From the NCBI GenBank assembly GCA_951394405.1, contig OX596334.1:4712001-4776000 (forward strand): a stretch of 64,000 bases of DNA. Direction: 5' to 3'. This DNA comes from Coprinellus micaceus. Lineage: Eukaryota; Basidiomycota; Agaricomycetes; Agaricales; Psathyrellaceae. The translations under genes and the position numbers were made by a program. Under the pieces are notes generated by a model. It had not been told where the DNA came from. It saw only the letters and a program-made list of their open reading frames with translations, and did no database searches. Positions 26,601-38,402 of this stretch are shown here, piece after piece (position 1 is the stretch's first letter; each line of letters opens with the position of its first letter).

Positions 26601-27651
26601 TGACAGAGGAGTGGACATGCCGATCCGTGATGACTCCGATAGCACTGGCAGAGCTTTTGGGCTCTATCAAGCTAGCAGAAAGCGGGAAGTGGACGGTGTA
26701 CACGCAGTTCTCGAGTGCCTATGGAATGAGGTCGTGAAGCCGATTCTGGAGGCACTTGGGTTGTCGGTTCGTGCTTTCCCTCTCGACCCTTGTCTCTCAT
26801 ACTGACCACGGAGACAGAAGCCAAGTGGATCGTCTACCGAGACACTTCCTAGGCTTTGGTGGTGCCCAACAGGGCCCTTGTCGTTCCTTCCCATTCACGC
26901 TGCTGGCGTCTATCGAGAGCTGGATGCAGAATGTGTCGCCGATTATGTGGTGTCGTCGTATTCCCCGACGGTTACGGCTCTCACAAGCCGGGTCATGAAC
27001 AACCGTCCGATAGACGAAGACACAGCTCGGTTGTTTGTTACCAGTCAACCGAAGGCACCCGGCACCGTTCCAATTCCCGGGACGACAAGGGAGGTCGAAG
27101 CCATATATAACCAAGCCGTCGAGTACGGCGTCAATGTACTGCGACTGGAGGGAGATGCGGCGAGCGCCAAAGGGTGCCTCACATACATGGAAGCGTACAG
27201 CGGCATTCACTTTGCGTGCCACGCTTCTCAGAACGCGGCCAGACCCTTACGGAGCCGATTCCTCTTTCACGAGGGCCACTTGAACCTCGGTGATATCATG
27301 CAGAGGGATCTGAAGAACGCGGATATGGCCTTCTTGTCGGCGTGCCAGACCAGCACTGGTGAGGAGACGCTGTCCGATGAAGCCGTCCATCTTGCCGCTG
27401 GTATGCTCGCTGCTGGATACCGTCGTGTAGTCGCTACTATGTGGGCTATTGGCGATCAGCACGCTCCTCAAGTGGCTGAAGATTTCTACCGATACCTGTG
27501 GAGCCGTCGAGAGGATGGTAGTGGAAGCCGGTTCGATGGGGCGCTCTCTGCCTACGCGCTCCACCACGCCACCCAGCTGCTTCGAAAACGCCTCGACAAC
27601 TCTGATAAGTCTCTCCTTGCTTGGATTCCGTATGTTCACTTTGGATACTAG
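23640..27651 (+). CDS. TPR-CHAT protein 2 (CHAT-domain putative cysteine protease)
   Basis: Exons read in frame as 23640(5' open)-23737, 23795-24025, 24080-24195, 24253-24351, 24407-26766 and 26818-27651. Introns are 51-57 bases. No ATG is visible in frame after the stop at 23637-23639, so a further 5' exon is likely. Intron positions match gene 1: after the SIEL/AIEL codons, two exons further on, and just before the CHAT domain. About ten TPR-like units follow the LGxSLxSRFExTGDLxDI...AISxQRRAVxL pattern. One near 25080 is about 6 residues short (GHQYNCLGNAF). The CHAT domain (LWWCPTGPLSFLPIHAAG onward) carries His in IHFACHASQ and Cys in AFLSACQTSTG. It is a paralogue of the gene at 4441-8180, and its function is unknown. 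Confidence 0.88.
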
Positions 27652-29455
27652 CCTTTCGCTTTCCCATGTCGTTTATTAATTCATGTCCTCCACCTCATGT
27701 GCTTCTGCAACTCGTCTCTTCGTGGAGTGGGTTTACTCTGTTCCGTACATAACGTTCTGCGGCATATAGACGACGCCTAGATTACAACCCATACTATTTT
27801 GTCTGCCTTACCTGCACGACGGCATCTACGGTTACCTGTTTCGCTCTGGCCTGCACACTTAGTATGGCTGGCCTACCTACCTCGTGTACCGACTTTGCCT
27901 CCCACTACGGTTTCCCTCACATATAGCTGTACTCTCCGATGCTGGGCCTACAAGATAATGCAGGGAAGCTCACAATCAGTATCCCTCAGCGAGACGGTAT
28001 CGGGCCTCTCCCGAGCATCGTCGGGCTTCTCCATCGGGAGAACCCGACAGCGTGACGTCACGCGTACCTGTCACACATTAAGTACTTACCGCGCCGCGCG
28101 TTCAAGCCATTGCCCGCCTCCTTTCTTCCCCTCCCCCACCATCCATCTCTCCTGCATCCAGACTCCTTTCACGAGAACCAGAGGTAGAGCAGTTTCCAAT
28201 ACTACAATCTCCACTGGATGGTTTTAACGGCCGCTATCGTCTCGTCTATGTACAAACCCGGCTTCACTTTGAATGGCCCCGTGCAGCCTGCCTGGTTATC
28301 CCTGGTTCGCTTGAGTATTGTTGGCGAGATGTGCATATGGGACTGGGCTAAAGCGCTGAGGTTGAGTGGTCGCCGGTACGCCCTTTCTTCCATATCTCTC
28401 TCTACCTTCCTTCCGAATGTACATATATTCATATCCGGCTGGCTTCCTCCGCACGACGGGGAGGCGGGATGCCCCCATAGCCCTCTTTTTCTCCGCACCC
28501 CCGGCCTCCCGATCATTTCCCCAACGTATTGAGACTCTAGGCTCACATCTGCTATCTCACGGGGGTCGTCACCCACCACTCCTTACCAGTGCGCCTCATT
28601 CATGCTGGTGGTGCATGCTGCTGCGGGGCTTCCTCGCCCTCTTTGCATTGTGCCTACCCTCCTCCCTCCTCCCTCGACCTACAGCATCTTTTCTCTCCTT
28701 TCCCGGTCTTCACTTCCCCTGACTCCTTTTCTCCCTGTCTCCCCTCCCCCTTCTTGCCACCCCTCCCCTGCTTCTCCCTCCCACGTCGCTACGGGATCTC
28801 CTCCACCTCTCATTCCTCTTCTTCTATCCCTTCTCTTCCCCAGCGTGTAATCCCCCGTCCATCACCTCCATCCCACTCTCTGCCCCTCCGCTTGTCTACC
28901 CTCCCAGTCACCACCGAGGCGATAGTCGATGGCTACCGTATTGGATGATGCTTGATATCTCTGGCGTTTGGATGCCACTTTGGCTCCCTACCTATGTACC
29001 GTGATTGTACGTGGCCGCCGTTCGTCTTTGCCATCAAAATGACGCCGTGCCTTTTGTCTCCCATGCGTGCGTGACGGGCCCTCAAACCTTGGTCCTACCT
29101 TTCCCCCTCTGCACGCGGCTGGGTGATACACGAGGGCCTGTATGTGGAACCTTCACGAGGAGAGAGTCATTTACATCACCTCCTCATCCTTGTACGATAT
29201 TCACATGCTTATCGTGCTCGTTCGCCACATTTACGTTGCCGAAGTGTACTTTGCATCTGTCAATCACCCGTTTCACGGCAGCCTCCGCATCACACGGCGA
29301 TTGTGGGGCCGATGCCACACTTAAGCGCCCGTTCCTCATCTCTGGGCAAGCACAGCCTCTTGGGCAGCGCGCATTCCAGGCCTCATCGGTGGCTGACGTT
29401 TGAATATGATTGGTACTTCACACGTTCACGCTTGCTGGCCGCATGGCGACTGTAA
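27652..29455. other. Intergenic with pyrimidine-rich tract
   Basis: No gene is supported. Positions 28560-28900 are strongly C/T rich on the + strand. A 12-bp stem hairpin lies at 28021-28048 and a 14-bp perfect palindrome with a TGACGTCA core at 28050-28063. TAAGCGCCC recurs at 29322-29330, shortly before the left end of the mobile block. Confidence 0.45.
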
Positions 29456-29525
29456 CCCGATGGGATTTGTTTAAATGATCCACTGTTATACAGGGCCAAA
29501 CAATTAAATGTGTGGCATTTAAGCA
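29456..29525 (+). repeat. Left terminal inverted repeat of outer element
   Basis: About 70 bp matches the reverse complement of 53844-53913 with few mismatches and one 1-base gap. It begins CCCGATGGGATTTG. TTTAAA words follow at about 29470, 29531, 29636 and 29803, forming a subterminal array. Confidence 0.7.
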
Positions 29526-30061
29526 ATGCTGTTTAAACTTTCAAAACCAATGCTTTGTGGCGTGAGCGGAACCTCGCGAGGCTGGGCGCCGAATGTTGAA
29601 CTCACTGGGCTAAGCACGATTTAATCATCGCCGACCATTTAAACGTTCGGGGACGCGGAGACAGCCAGGTTCGAGTGAATTGAACACTAATGTGTATTGT
29701 CAGGACATACACGAATAGTAAATAGCCTGTGAGCCGAGTACCCGAAGTGGGCGTGACGGGAGGGCTTTGCGAGATGGGGTGCGAAGCCCAATTAATCATC
29801 GTTTAAATCGGAGCCCGAACCCATATCTCGCGCATCACCGCCGCCTCCTCTCGGACATCGAGTGCGAGGCCGCTGACCTCCAAGTCCCCTCTCCACTGCC
29901 GGCACAGTGTGGAAGGGAAGAAAGAAAGTTGGGGGCGGACACGCAATGTCTCCCCATATTTATCACCGGCTAAGGCTTGGCCGAGCGTGCCATGCTTTGC
30001 ATTATTTGTTTCCGTTCAACAAACTCAACTCGTGCATCAGCAAAAACCCGGCCTGGAGAAC

Positions 30062-30290
30062 ACTCCATGCCATGCGTGGTATAAAACGACCACCCTATGC
30101 CAGTATGCGATAGGGTCTACAATGCACTTACCATGATGGTATGGGCATGGTGGCACCCATAGCATTATGCTGTGGTAGGGGCCATCAAGGCCAGTATGGT
30201 ATGCGAAGGTCCGAGGCATGCCATGATGGTAAGAGGGTGGAATAGCAATGTCAGTATGGTGTGGATGGTAGGGCCAAGACCAACATGGCA
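30062..30290. repeat. Left subterminal array of ATGGTAT-like words
   Basis: ATGGTATG, AGTATGGTATG, AGTATGGTGTGG and ATGATGGTAAG words repeat irregularly here. The same type of words, in ATACCAT orientation, appears near the opposite end at 52930-53070. Arrays like this near both ends are typical of transposase-binding subterminal repeats, but binding is inferred. Confidence 0.5.
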
Positions 30291-30495
30291 TGTGGGTTTC
30301 AACGCACGTGGGAATGCTGGACGGCCCACGGAATTCTGGGTGGCTACGAAAGGCGGTTCATTATCTCACTGCTGTGGAACCAGATGGCTATGATACTTGG
30401 GAATGTAGTGGTACAAATATATTGTGTAAATATCAGCCATAAATCTAGAGTAGGAAACATCGGTGCCGGTCATAAATAAAGGATACATTCTTGTG

Positions 30496-31828
30496 CTAAT
30501 AATGGGCCATTTGATGTGCGCTGAACTCATCCTCGTCGTCCTCCCCATCCTCTGCACCAAGGACATCCACCAGGGGATTGTCATCCTCCCAGACCTCCCC
30601 TCCATCACCATCATCCTCCTGCCACCCTTCTTCCTCCGAGTCCCCTGTATTAAACTCGTCCGGCGTCATGTCGACTTGCTGCTCCAATGGTATTGAAGCG
30701 GCTTCCGCCTCTTCAGGAAAGTTCTTGCAGAGGTTGGCATTGAATTCGGCAATATCCTGGGCATCATCAGGTGGTGTGTAGTCTGGATTTGCCCTTCGCT
30801 TAATGTCCATTTCGTCCCGGTCATCCAGGAAAAAATCTGCAGCATCTCAGGCATCCTTGTGTCCAATGCCACCACCCCGGAAATGCATGAACATGTCGCG
30901 ATCAACAAACCTAAGTATGTGGGACTACATTAGCAACCCCCACAGGTACTCTTGGTGCAAGCACTCACATATTTATGGCAAAATAGTTCCAGTCCAGTCC
31001 GTCATCAGACTCTGGGCGTGCAATGGTGTCTGGTATCCTGTTGTTGCTCTTTCCCAAGTGGAAAACAGGGATCAAATGAACACCCCGAATGACCTCCACA
31101 GGGTCTAGGAATCCAAAGGCAGGTGTCTGATCTCTCTTTTCATCCACAAACCCAACCTGATGCAATCGCTTCCCCTGCCAGCCAGGTGGTGGCCGGGGTC
31201 GCACCTTGCTTGGTTCCTCAATGACCCTGCCAAACCACCGAATCCAGAGGACATCAAGGTCTTGAGGTTCCGATCCAAATGTGTCGTCATCAAGATAAAT
31301 CACACGAATATGAAAGACGCCAACAAGTCGGCAATACCAGTGTCCGTGAGTCATGGTTTCGTCATGGGCCTTGACCATCAGGTCTGCATGAGTTTGAGCA
31401 TTCATGGAGTCTTGCTCCCTGCGGAAATCGTAGGTGGTGAAGTTCTTTCGGAACACCTTGTGCCTGTAGATGGTATCGTTGACAATGACTAGTTTGCGCA
31501 ACTCTTTTTCAGAGAGCTCAACCTCATCACCATCAAACGGCACACCTTTCAAGCGGAGGATTATGTGTGTCTTGAGCTTGCGGGTCCAGTCCTACATGCA
31601 CGGTAGAGTAAGCAGAGGATGGGGGAGATGTGAGAAGGCTGACAGTAGCCCACCTTGAGTGCAGGATCATCCTTGTTCTCTCTAAGAAATGTTGGGAGGT
31701 GTAGCTTGCAGTCTCCTGTAGTCTCATGTGAGATCTGGTATGGTAGTGCCGGTGATGCTTTTGGAAGACGCTCGCTGGTGGTGAAGGGAAGGGTGGGAAG
31801 GCTCCATCGGCGCAACTTTTGTTTCTTC
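30496..31828 (-). pseudogene. C-terminal part of a DNA-transposon protein, cut by copia 1
   Basis: Three coding exons read leftward. The 5'-most is broken at 31828 by the copia LTR (KKQKLRRWSLP is its first residues) and ends in FLRENKDDPALK. The next starts DWTRKLKTHI and contains YLDDDTFGSEPQDLDVLW, RWFGR, GFLDPVEVIRGVHLIP and ends YFAINM. A 58-base intron (30911-30968) precedes FVDRDMFMHFRGGGIGHKDA. A single in-frame TGA at 30849-30847 interrupts the last exon (likely CGA originally), and the frame then continues through an acidic tail to the stop at 30496. I recall this RWFGR/FVDRDMF pattern from proteins linked to agaricomycete transposons. A precise Plavaka or KDZ assignment is uncertain. 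Confidence 0.5.
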
Positions 31829-32211
31829 TGTTGGAAGACAATGCTCATGTCAACTCTATCTCTACAAAGAATACCTCTATTTCAAATGTTTTACTTATCT
31901 TCTATTGTTCTACAGAGAACAACAACCACCTTGTATTATTCCCATTATACTCGCACTTATTGTTCTCTTATCTCCACCTTATCTCTATTCACTGCTATTG
32001 TTCTCTACTTATGGAACATCTATTGTTCTTTCTTATTGTTCCGCATATAGGTTATCTATTGTTCTCCACAGTATATAGTCCACACTGTAAGTGGGCGAGT
32101 CCCCATCAAACTCTCCCCACTTACAGGTGCGTACCTTGTATACCCTACTTACTTTCAATCTAATATCGAACTCTCCCCACTTACAGTGGGTCATACTTGC
32201 ATCGTTCTACA
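31829..32211 (+). repeat. Copia copy 1, 5' LTR
   Basis: The LTR is 383 bp, TG...CA bounded. I count 7 mismatches to the 3' LTR at 37654-38036, all transitions and mostly at CpG sites. It contains six ATTGTTC words and a TATATAG box near 32071. Confidence 0.95.
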
Positions 32212-32212
32212 A

Positions 32213-32224
32213 GTTATGAGCCCC
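32213..32224 (+). promoter_or_regulatory. Copia primer-binding site (Met tRNA anticodon arm)
   Basis: GTTATGAGCCCC starts two bases after the LTR. Its reverse complement, GGGGCTCATAAC, matches the anticodon arm of initiator Met tRNA (CAU anticodon) rather than a tRNA 3' end. This is the half-tRNA priming known from Drosophila copia and yeast Ty5. The same site is present in copy 2. Confidence 0.7.
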
Positions 32225-32799
32225 GGGCTCCTCTGATCACGCCATCCATTATCAGACACCACAGTAACCGCTCCACTGCCCCTCGATCGCCCATAGCCTA
32301 CGGCCTCTTCTCGTGTGATATCTCCACCTGAAGCCTATCTCCCTTCACATTTTCACTATCTTCACTTTCACTATTTACGTTTCGCTACTTACATTCCACT
32401 ACCCCTCCTGATACTCAGGAGTACATATCAACTTCCATTACCACCTTCTACCCCGCGGCAAGCATTCCCACTACGGGAAGGAAGCTATCAGGAAGTCCAC
32501 AGACGCTTACCGTCTGCAGAATTAGAGTAGTGATCCTTCTTTGAGAGGCCTGATTCGGTTGGACTGGGGAAACGACGCAACGGTAGCGCTCCCTCCATCC
32601 AAACGCTTTCAGTAACCGGTACTCAAAGTGACAGCGGGGTTCCCTCTGCGGATCTTAGTGTAAAACTTCAACTCCTTTTTAGGATATCTACGTATTGGTC
32701 CGTTTTACCTACAAAATCACGGGCACTTTACCTATCACCTATCACTTATCGTTTCGTACCTATCATTTTATCCTCTCCCATTCTTTATCACCTACCATC

Positions 32800-35700
32800 A
32801 TGGACTCTACCACTACGTCCTCGCCCATCATGCTCACGGCCTACACTGTGCAGCAGTGGAAGTTCACTGTCGAGAACAAGGCCTTCGACCTCAACGCCTA
32901 CGGCATCCTCACTGGGGAAGAGAAAAAACCTGGGAGCAATGCCGACGACAAGGTCAAGTCCAACTATGCCAGTCGCCGCTCCAAGCTCATCGGCTACGTC
33001 CGGTCTACTCTCGACCACTCCCAACTCGAGACCGTCCTCTCTGGCATCCAAGTCACCGACATCGCTGCTATCTGGGAGAAGCTCTTGGAAACCTACCAGC
33101 CCAAGACTTCTGGCTCTCGCATCAGTGTCCTTCAGGAGATGATGGCACTTCGAATGAGGTCCTCGGGTTTCGAGAAGGAGACCTACTCCGACTTCGGATC
33201 GCGTTGCATGGCACACGCCTCACGTCTCACTGCGCTCCTCCCGCAAGGAGCAGAATACCTTCCAGAGACAACACAGACCGTCACCATCTCCTCCCAAACA
33301 ACATCGGATGGAGCAACAACGACGATTCAATCCACCAGTCGGGGAGCATATGAACTCCTTATGCCCTCTGCTTTCGAGGAAGGATACACGGCTGCTCATC
33401 TCGCGTGCGATCTTGCAATCAGCATGATCCCCATTGGTCTTGGCAAGGACGACACCATCCTCCGCAATACACTCAACCACATCTCCACTGGGGACAACAA
33501 TCCCCTTGAAGTCCTCGATCACCTTCGCAAGGCCGACTCCCTCGCTCGCAACACTCAGCTTGCTGAGGGGACGTCCGCCGCTCTTCAGGTACATACAGCT
33601 GCCCCGAAGAAGAAGGCGAAGTACAGGTGCAAGGTCCACGGTTGGCAGAACACGCATGAGGACAAGGACTGCCGCGTCCAGAACTCCCAGAAGGCCAAGA
33701 TCGCGGAGACACCTACCACAGCAGCGACTGCTGAGGAGAGCGTCATGATGGCCAGTGTTGCCCACATCGCAAGTCCCCTTATCCATCGAGCTCGTAACAA
33801 CCCCACTAATACTTCCTGGAACCCAGACTCAGGTGCAACCTCACATATGACACCCAATCGCAAGTGGATCCGTAACATGGTTGCGGTGAAAATTGCTGTG
33901 TCTCTCGCCAACAACGAGATCGTCTGGGCTACAGGAAAGGGGGAAGTACGTTTAACGCCTCGTATATATGGAAAAGTTGGCCAAACTGTGATATTCAACG
34001 ATGTACTATATGTTCCCGCACTTCGCAATAACCTATTCTCGATCCTCTCCGTTGTTAAGAAGAGCAAAATGCGTGTTGTAATTGAAGGAGACTCGCTTGA
34101 CTTCTTCAAGAATGGCGAGCTACTCCTAACAGCTACCATCGACGGAACTGTTGGCTCTCTCAATGGGACAACGCTCGAAAACACGGAAACGGAGGCAGCC
34201 TACATCTCCAAGATCGAGAAGGAACTATTACATCAGAGGTTAGGGCACATTGGGAAGGATCGTCTGGAGACGCTTATGCGCCAAGACTTGGCCACTGGCA
34301 TCCTGGTGAAGGAGGGCACGGAACTCAACAACACCTGCGAACACTGCATTGCAGGGAAGCAACATCGGGATCCATTCCCAAAACTATCAGCGAATCGCTC
34401 AACAGAGCTCCTTGGACGGATTCACTCGGACCTCCATGGACCCCTTGCTGTACAGACACCAATTGGCTATTGATACTGGATCACATTCATTGATGACCAC
34501 TCACGGTTCAAGGAGGTCGCCCTCCTGAAACACAAGAGTGATGCATTCCAAGCCTTCAAAGACTTTGTTGCCAAGAGTGAGCAAAAGCTCAGCACAAAGG
34601 TCAAGGAACTTCGTGATGACAAAGGAGGGGAATACATGGGGAACGACTTCATTCAATGGTGCAAGGGACTTGGTATCGCACGGCAACACACAGTTAAAGC
34701 CACACCTCAACAGAACGGTGTCAGCGAACGACTCAATCGCACACTAACTGAAGGGGTCATTGCCATGCTCAACCAAGCACGCCTTCCCATGATGTTCTGG
34801 GGTGCAGCTGTACTCTATTACACAGACATCCTGAATGCGACCCCATCCTCCACATTATCGAATACTACCTCCTATGAAGTCTGGCATAAAGCAAAGCCCG
34901 ATCTGTCCATGCACCGAGTATTTGGCTGCCGCGTATACGTCCATGTATCGCGCAAGGACCGCAAGAACCTCCAGTCACACACGGAGCCTTGTGTCTTTAT
35001 CGGCTTTGAACCAGGCTACAAAGGCTGGAAATGCTACAATCCAGTAACGAAGAAGATCACCATATCCCGGGATGTTATCTTCGCTGAAGGCACCTTCCCT
35101 GGTCTCTCGACCGTAGGGAACGAACAGGCATACACGCCTATAGGCATTAGGGACATCTGGCCAGATGCCAATCTCGAACCGGAGAATCCACCTCTTGCAC
35201 CACCTCATGCTCCCATCGCGCCACCACCGCCTCCCCATGACCATCCAGATGATGGATCAGACGAGAGCGACAATGATGACGATGGAGACCAAGCAGCACC
35301 TCGGACTCCCGAGCGACCTCCTAAAACTGAGCCTAAGACGCCAGCCACACAGCAACCGTCTGTCCATCCGTCAATTCCACCTACTCCTACAAAAAGGGAT
35401 CCCTCATCTACTCCCTCAACAAAACAGCTGCTACCAATACCTGCCTTGTTCCCAGGGCTCCCTGCACCAGCTGAGGATGGACCCATGTTCCCAGAACTAC
35501 CTCCTCCAGCACCAGTCGCACCTCCAGCACCTGCCCAGAAACGCACCCGGCCACCTCCCCCTCCCCCTCGCGAATCAATCCCTCGCAAGGCGAAAGTTCC
35601 AAAAGCTCCACCGCTAGTAGCACAAAGCTCCCGGCCCGTACGGAAAACGGCAACGACCGTCAAGGACTACCAACTCGCGAGTGGAAAAGGGAGATGCGGT

Positions 35701-37626
35701 ACAATTCCAGTGGCCAGGCGTGAAGGGGGTGAACAGGTAGCAGATCGAGGGGGTGCACAGAGAAACAATCAGCTACCCGAAACAGAGGATGAGGATGAGG
35801 ATGAAGACGACGATGAAGACGACGAACCTGTACAACCCATTGCAGCTGAGGACTTTGACCTTGACGACGAACCTGTAGACATGGAAGATGCACTACGTGC
35901 CACCAGTATACTTGATTCTCTCATCAGTCTATACCACGTCCCCCTGGAAGAGACCCTGACTCTTGACCAAGGCATGGAAATGGCATTCTACATGGCACAG
36001 GATAAAGCACTAGGAGCGGCTACACGCCGTCCAGGAGATGCGCCTCGGACACACTGGGAAGCCTTCGCAGGACCAGATGGTGAACACTGGCAGACCGCAG
36101 CACAGGTTGAGATTGACGCTCTAACCACCAATGGCACTTGGGAACTAGTCGAACTACCAGAGGGACGAAAGGTTGTCGGATCACGATGGGTCTTCCTCAT
36201 CAAACGAAAGGCAGATGGCACAATTGACCGCTACAAGGCTCGACTTGTCGCCAAGGGATACTCCCAAATGCCTGGAGTAGACTACGATCAGACATGGGCA
36301 CCTGCATCTCGTCTCACATCAATTCGCGCGATCTTCGCCCAAGCCGCCATGGAAGGACACTTCATCGAGACCATTGACGTCGACAATGCCTACCTCAACG
36401 GAACAATCGAGGAGCAATACGAAGTCTACATGGAGCAAGCGCCAGGGTTTGAGATCAAGAATCCAGACGCAAAGGGACGGAGATGGGTGTGCCGGCTGAA
36501 GAAGGGTTTATATGGCTTGAAACAGAGCGGACGACTATGGTACCAAAAGCTAGCATCAGAGCTTGAAGCCATCGGATTCACCCAAATAAAATCTGACCCA
36601 GCTATCTATGTCTGGGAGATGGATGGGACCCGCATTGTTGTACCAGTCTTCGTTGACGACATCACCATAACCTCGAAAAGCCAGGAGAAGATCCAATGGC
36701 TCAAGGACTCCCTTGCCAAGGTCTTCAAGATCAAGGATCTCGGACCCACCTCGTACCTGCTTGGAATCAAGGTTGACTACGACCGCGAGAACCGAGTCAT
36801 GCGCCTATCCCAGACCCAATACATCCTCAACATGCTTGCGCGATTCAAGATGGAGGACTGCTACCCAGTAGGAACTCCAATGGATCCAGGAAGCGGTGCT
36901 ACCCTCACCAAGTACATTCCAAACAAGGCTGACGATGAGATGATGAAGAACGTCCCATACATGAATGCCATCGGCGCCCTGATATACCTTATGATTGCGA
37001 CACGCCCTGACATCGCCTACGCTGTTGCCAAACTGGCCCAATACAACTCCAACCCCGGACCTATGCATTGGAAAGCAGTCAAGCACCTATTCCAATACCT
37101 CAAGGGAACCAAAGATCTGAAGCTCACCTATCGTAACAATGGTAGCAAGATGTCTTCGGAACTCTTCCAAGCATACAGCGACGCAGATCATGCTGGGTGC
37201 CTTGACACGCGACGATCCACATCTGGATTTGTCATTAAAATGGGATCAGGAGCAGTTAGTTGGTCGGCAAAGAAGCAATCGACAGTGGCAGACTCCTCAA
37301 CAGAGGCAGAGTACGTCTCTGTGTCGAGCGCTGGAAGGGACATCATCTGGATGCGCACACTCCTGAAGGAACTTGGTCACGACGTCTCTACTCCCTCACC
37401 ACTCATGGTCGACAACCAATCCGCACTCAAGGTTCTCCGGAACCCAGAACTCCATAGCCGAATGAAGCACATCGATATAAAGATGCATTGGATTCGGGAT
37501 GCTATCAAGCGAGGCGACATTACTGTTCACTTTTTATCTACTACCAATATGATCGCCAATATATTTACTAAACCTTTACCCAAACCTGCCGTTGAACGTC
37601 ATCGACTTGCTCTTGGACTCGAGTAA
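32800..37626 (+). pseudogene. Copia Gag-Pol polyprotein, one in-frame TGA
   Basis: The ATG at 32800 opens a frame that runs to 37626 with a single interruption, TGA at 34471-34473. The Gag part has a CKVHGWQNTHEDKDC finger (a CHHC variant of the zinc knuckle). The protease has DSGA. The integrase has the LGHIG...CEHC zinc region, HSDLHG before the stop, then FIDDHSRF and NGVSERLNRTL after it. A proline- and acid-rich spacer (35165-35850) precedes RT (WVFLIKRK...KARLVAKGYSQ, FVDDITI) and RNase H (YSDADHAGCLDTRRSTSG, KHIDIKMHWIR). The ancestral codon was probably CGA (Arg). Both copies carry the same stop, so this is either a shared inactivating change or a tolerated readthrough codon. Confidence 0.9.
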
Positions 37627-37653
37627 ATACAGAGACATTACATTGAGGGGGTG

Positions 37654-38036
37654 TGTTGGAAGACAATGCTCATGTCAACTCTATCTCTACAAAGAATACC
37701 TCTATTTCAAACGTTTTACTTATCTTCTATTGTTCTACAGAGAACAACAACCACCTTGTATTATTCCCATTATACTCGCACTTATTGTTCTCTTATCTCC
37801 ACCTTATCTCCATTCACTGCTATTGTTCTCTACTTATGGAACGTCTATTGTTCTTTCCTATTGTTCCACATATAGGTTATCTATTGTTCTCCACAGTATA
37901 TAGTCTACACTGTAAGTGGGTGAGTCCCCATCAAACTCTCCCCACTTACAGGTGCGTACCTTGTATACCCTACTTACTTTCAATCTAATATCGAACTCTC
38001 CCCACTTACAGTGGGTCATACTTGCATCGTTCTACA
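37654..38036 (+). repeat. Copia copy 1, 3' LTR
   Basis: The LTR is 383 bp, preceded by the purine tract GAGGGGGTG (about 37645-37653) that serves as the polypurine tract. It ends TCTACA at 38036 and directly abuts the fragment of an unrelated gene. Confidence 0.95.
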
Positions 38037-38402
38037 GATGGAGATGCCGGCGAAGTCTTCGAAATCGCTTCGTCCGCTCGAGCTCGCCGCCGTCGTTCCG
38101 AAAAGCTTGCAGGATCCTCGTTGAAGCGTGTCGACCCCTTGAACCTTGATCTCTCTGGTGACGATGACAACAGCATTGTGGCAGATTCTGAGGACGATGC
38201 GGTGATAGCACCGGCTTCGAAGGGAAAAGGGAAGGCTGCCCCAAAGTCGACCTCTTCGAAGGGAAAGGAGAATGCTCTTGCCTCCCTCTCCAATGTGCCT
38301 GAGGTAGCTTCGCATTCCTTGCTCTACTCGCCGTCCTTCCGTGTACTAAATCGACCCGGCCTCCAACTAAACAGACTGCCGCCAGGAAACGCAATAACCC
38401 TG

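Larger units (their letters stand above)
31829..38036 (+). mobile_element. Ty1/copia LTR retrotransposon, copy 1
   Basis: This is a 6208-bp element with 383-bp LTRs starting TGTTGGAAG and ending TCTACA. Its internal polyprotein has Gag, protease, integrase, RT and RNase H in copia order. It has the same length as copy 2 (45979-52186), and the internal protein translations are identical. The bases outside the LTRs are TCTTC (31824-31828) and GATGG (38037-38041), so there is no target duplication. The left neighbour is a minus-strand transposon gene and the right neighbour a different, plus-strand gene. Confidence 0.95.

Noticed and set aside
28560..28900. C/T-rich stretch after TPR-CHAT gene 2 as a coding exon
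   Set aside because: Its open frames are driven by pyrimidine composition (Ser/Pro/Leu runs) in all three frames, with no conserved pattern.
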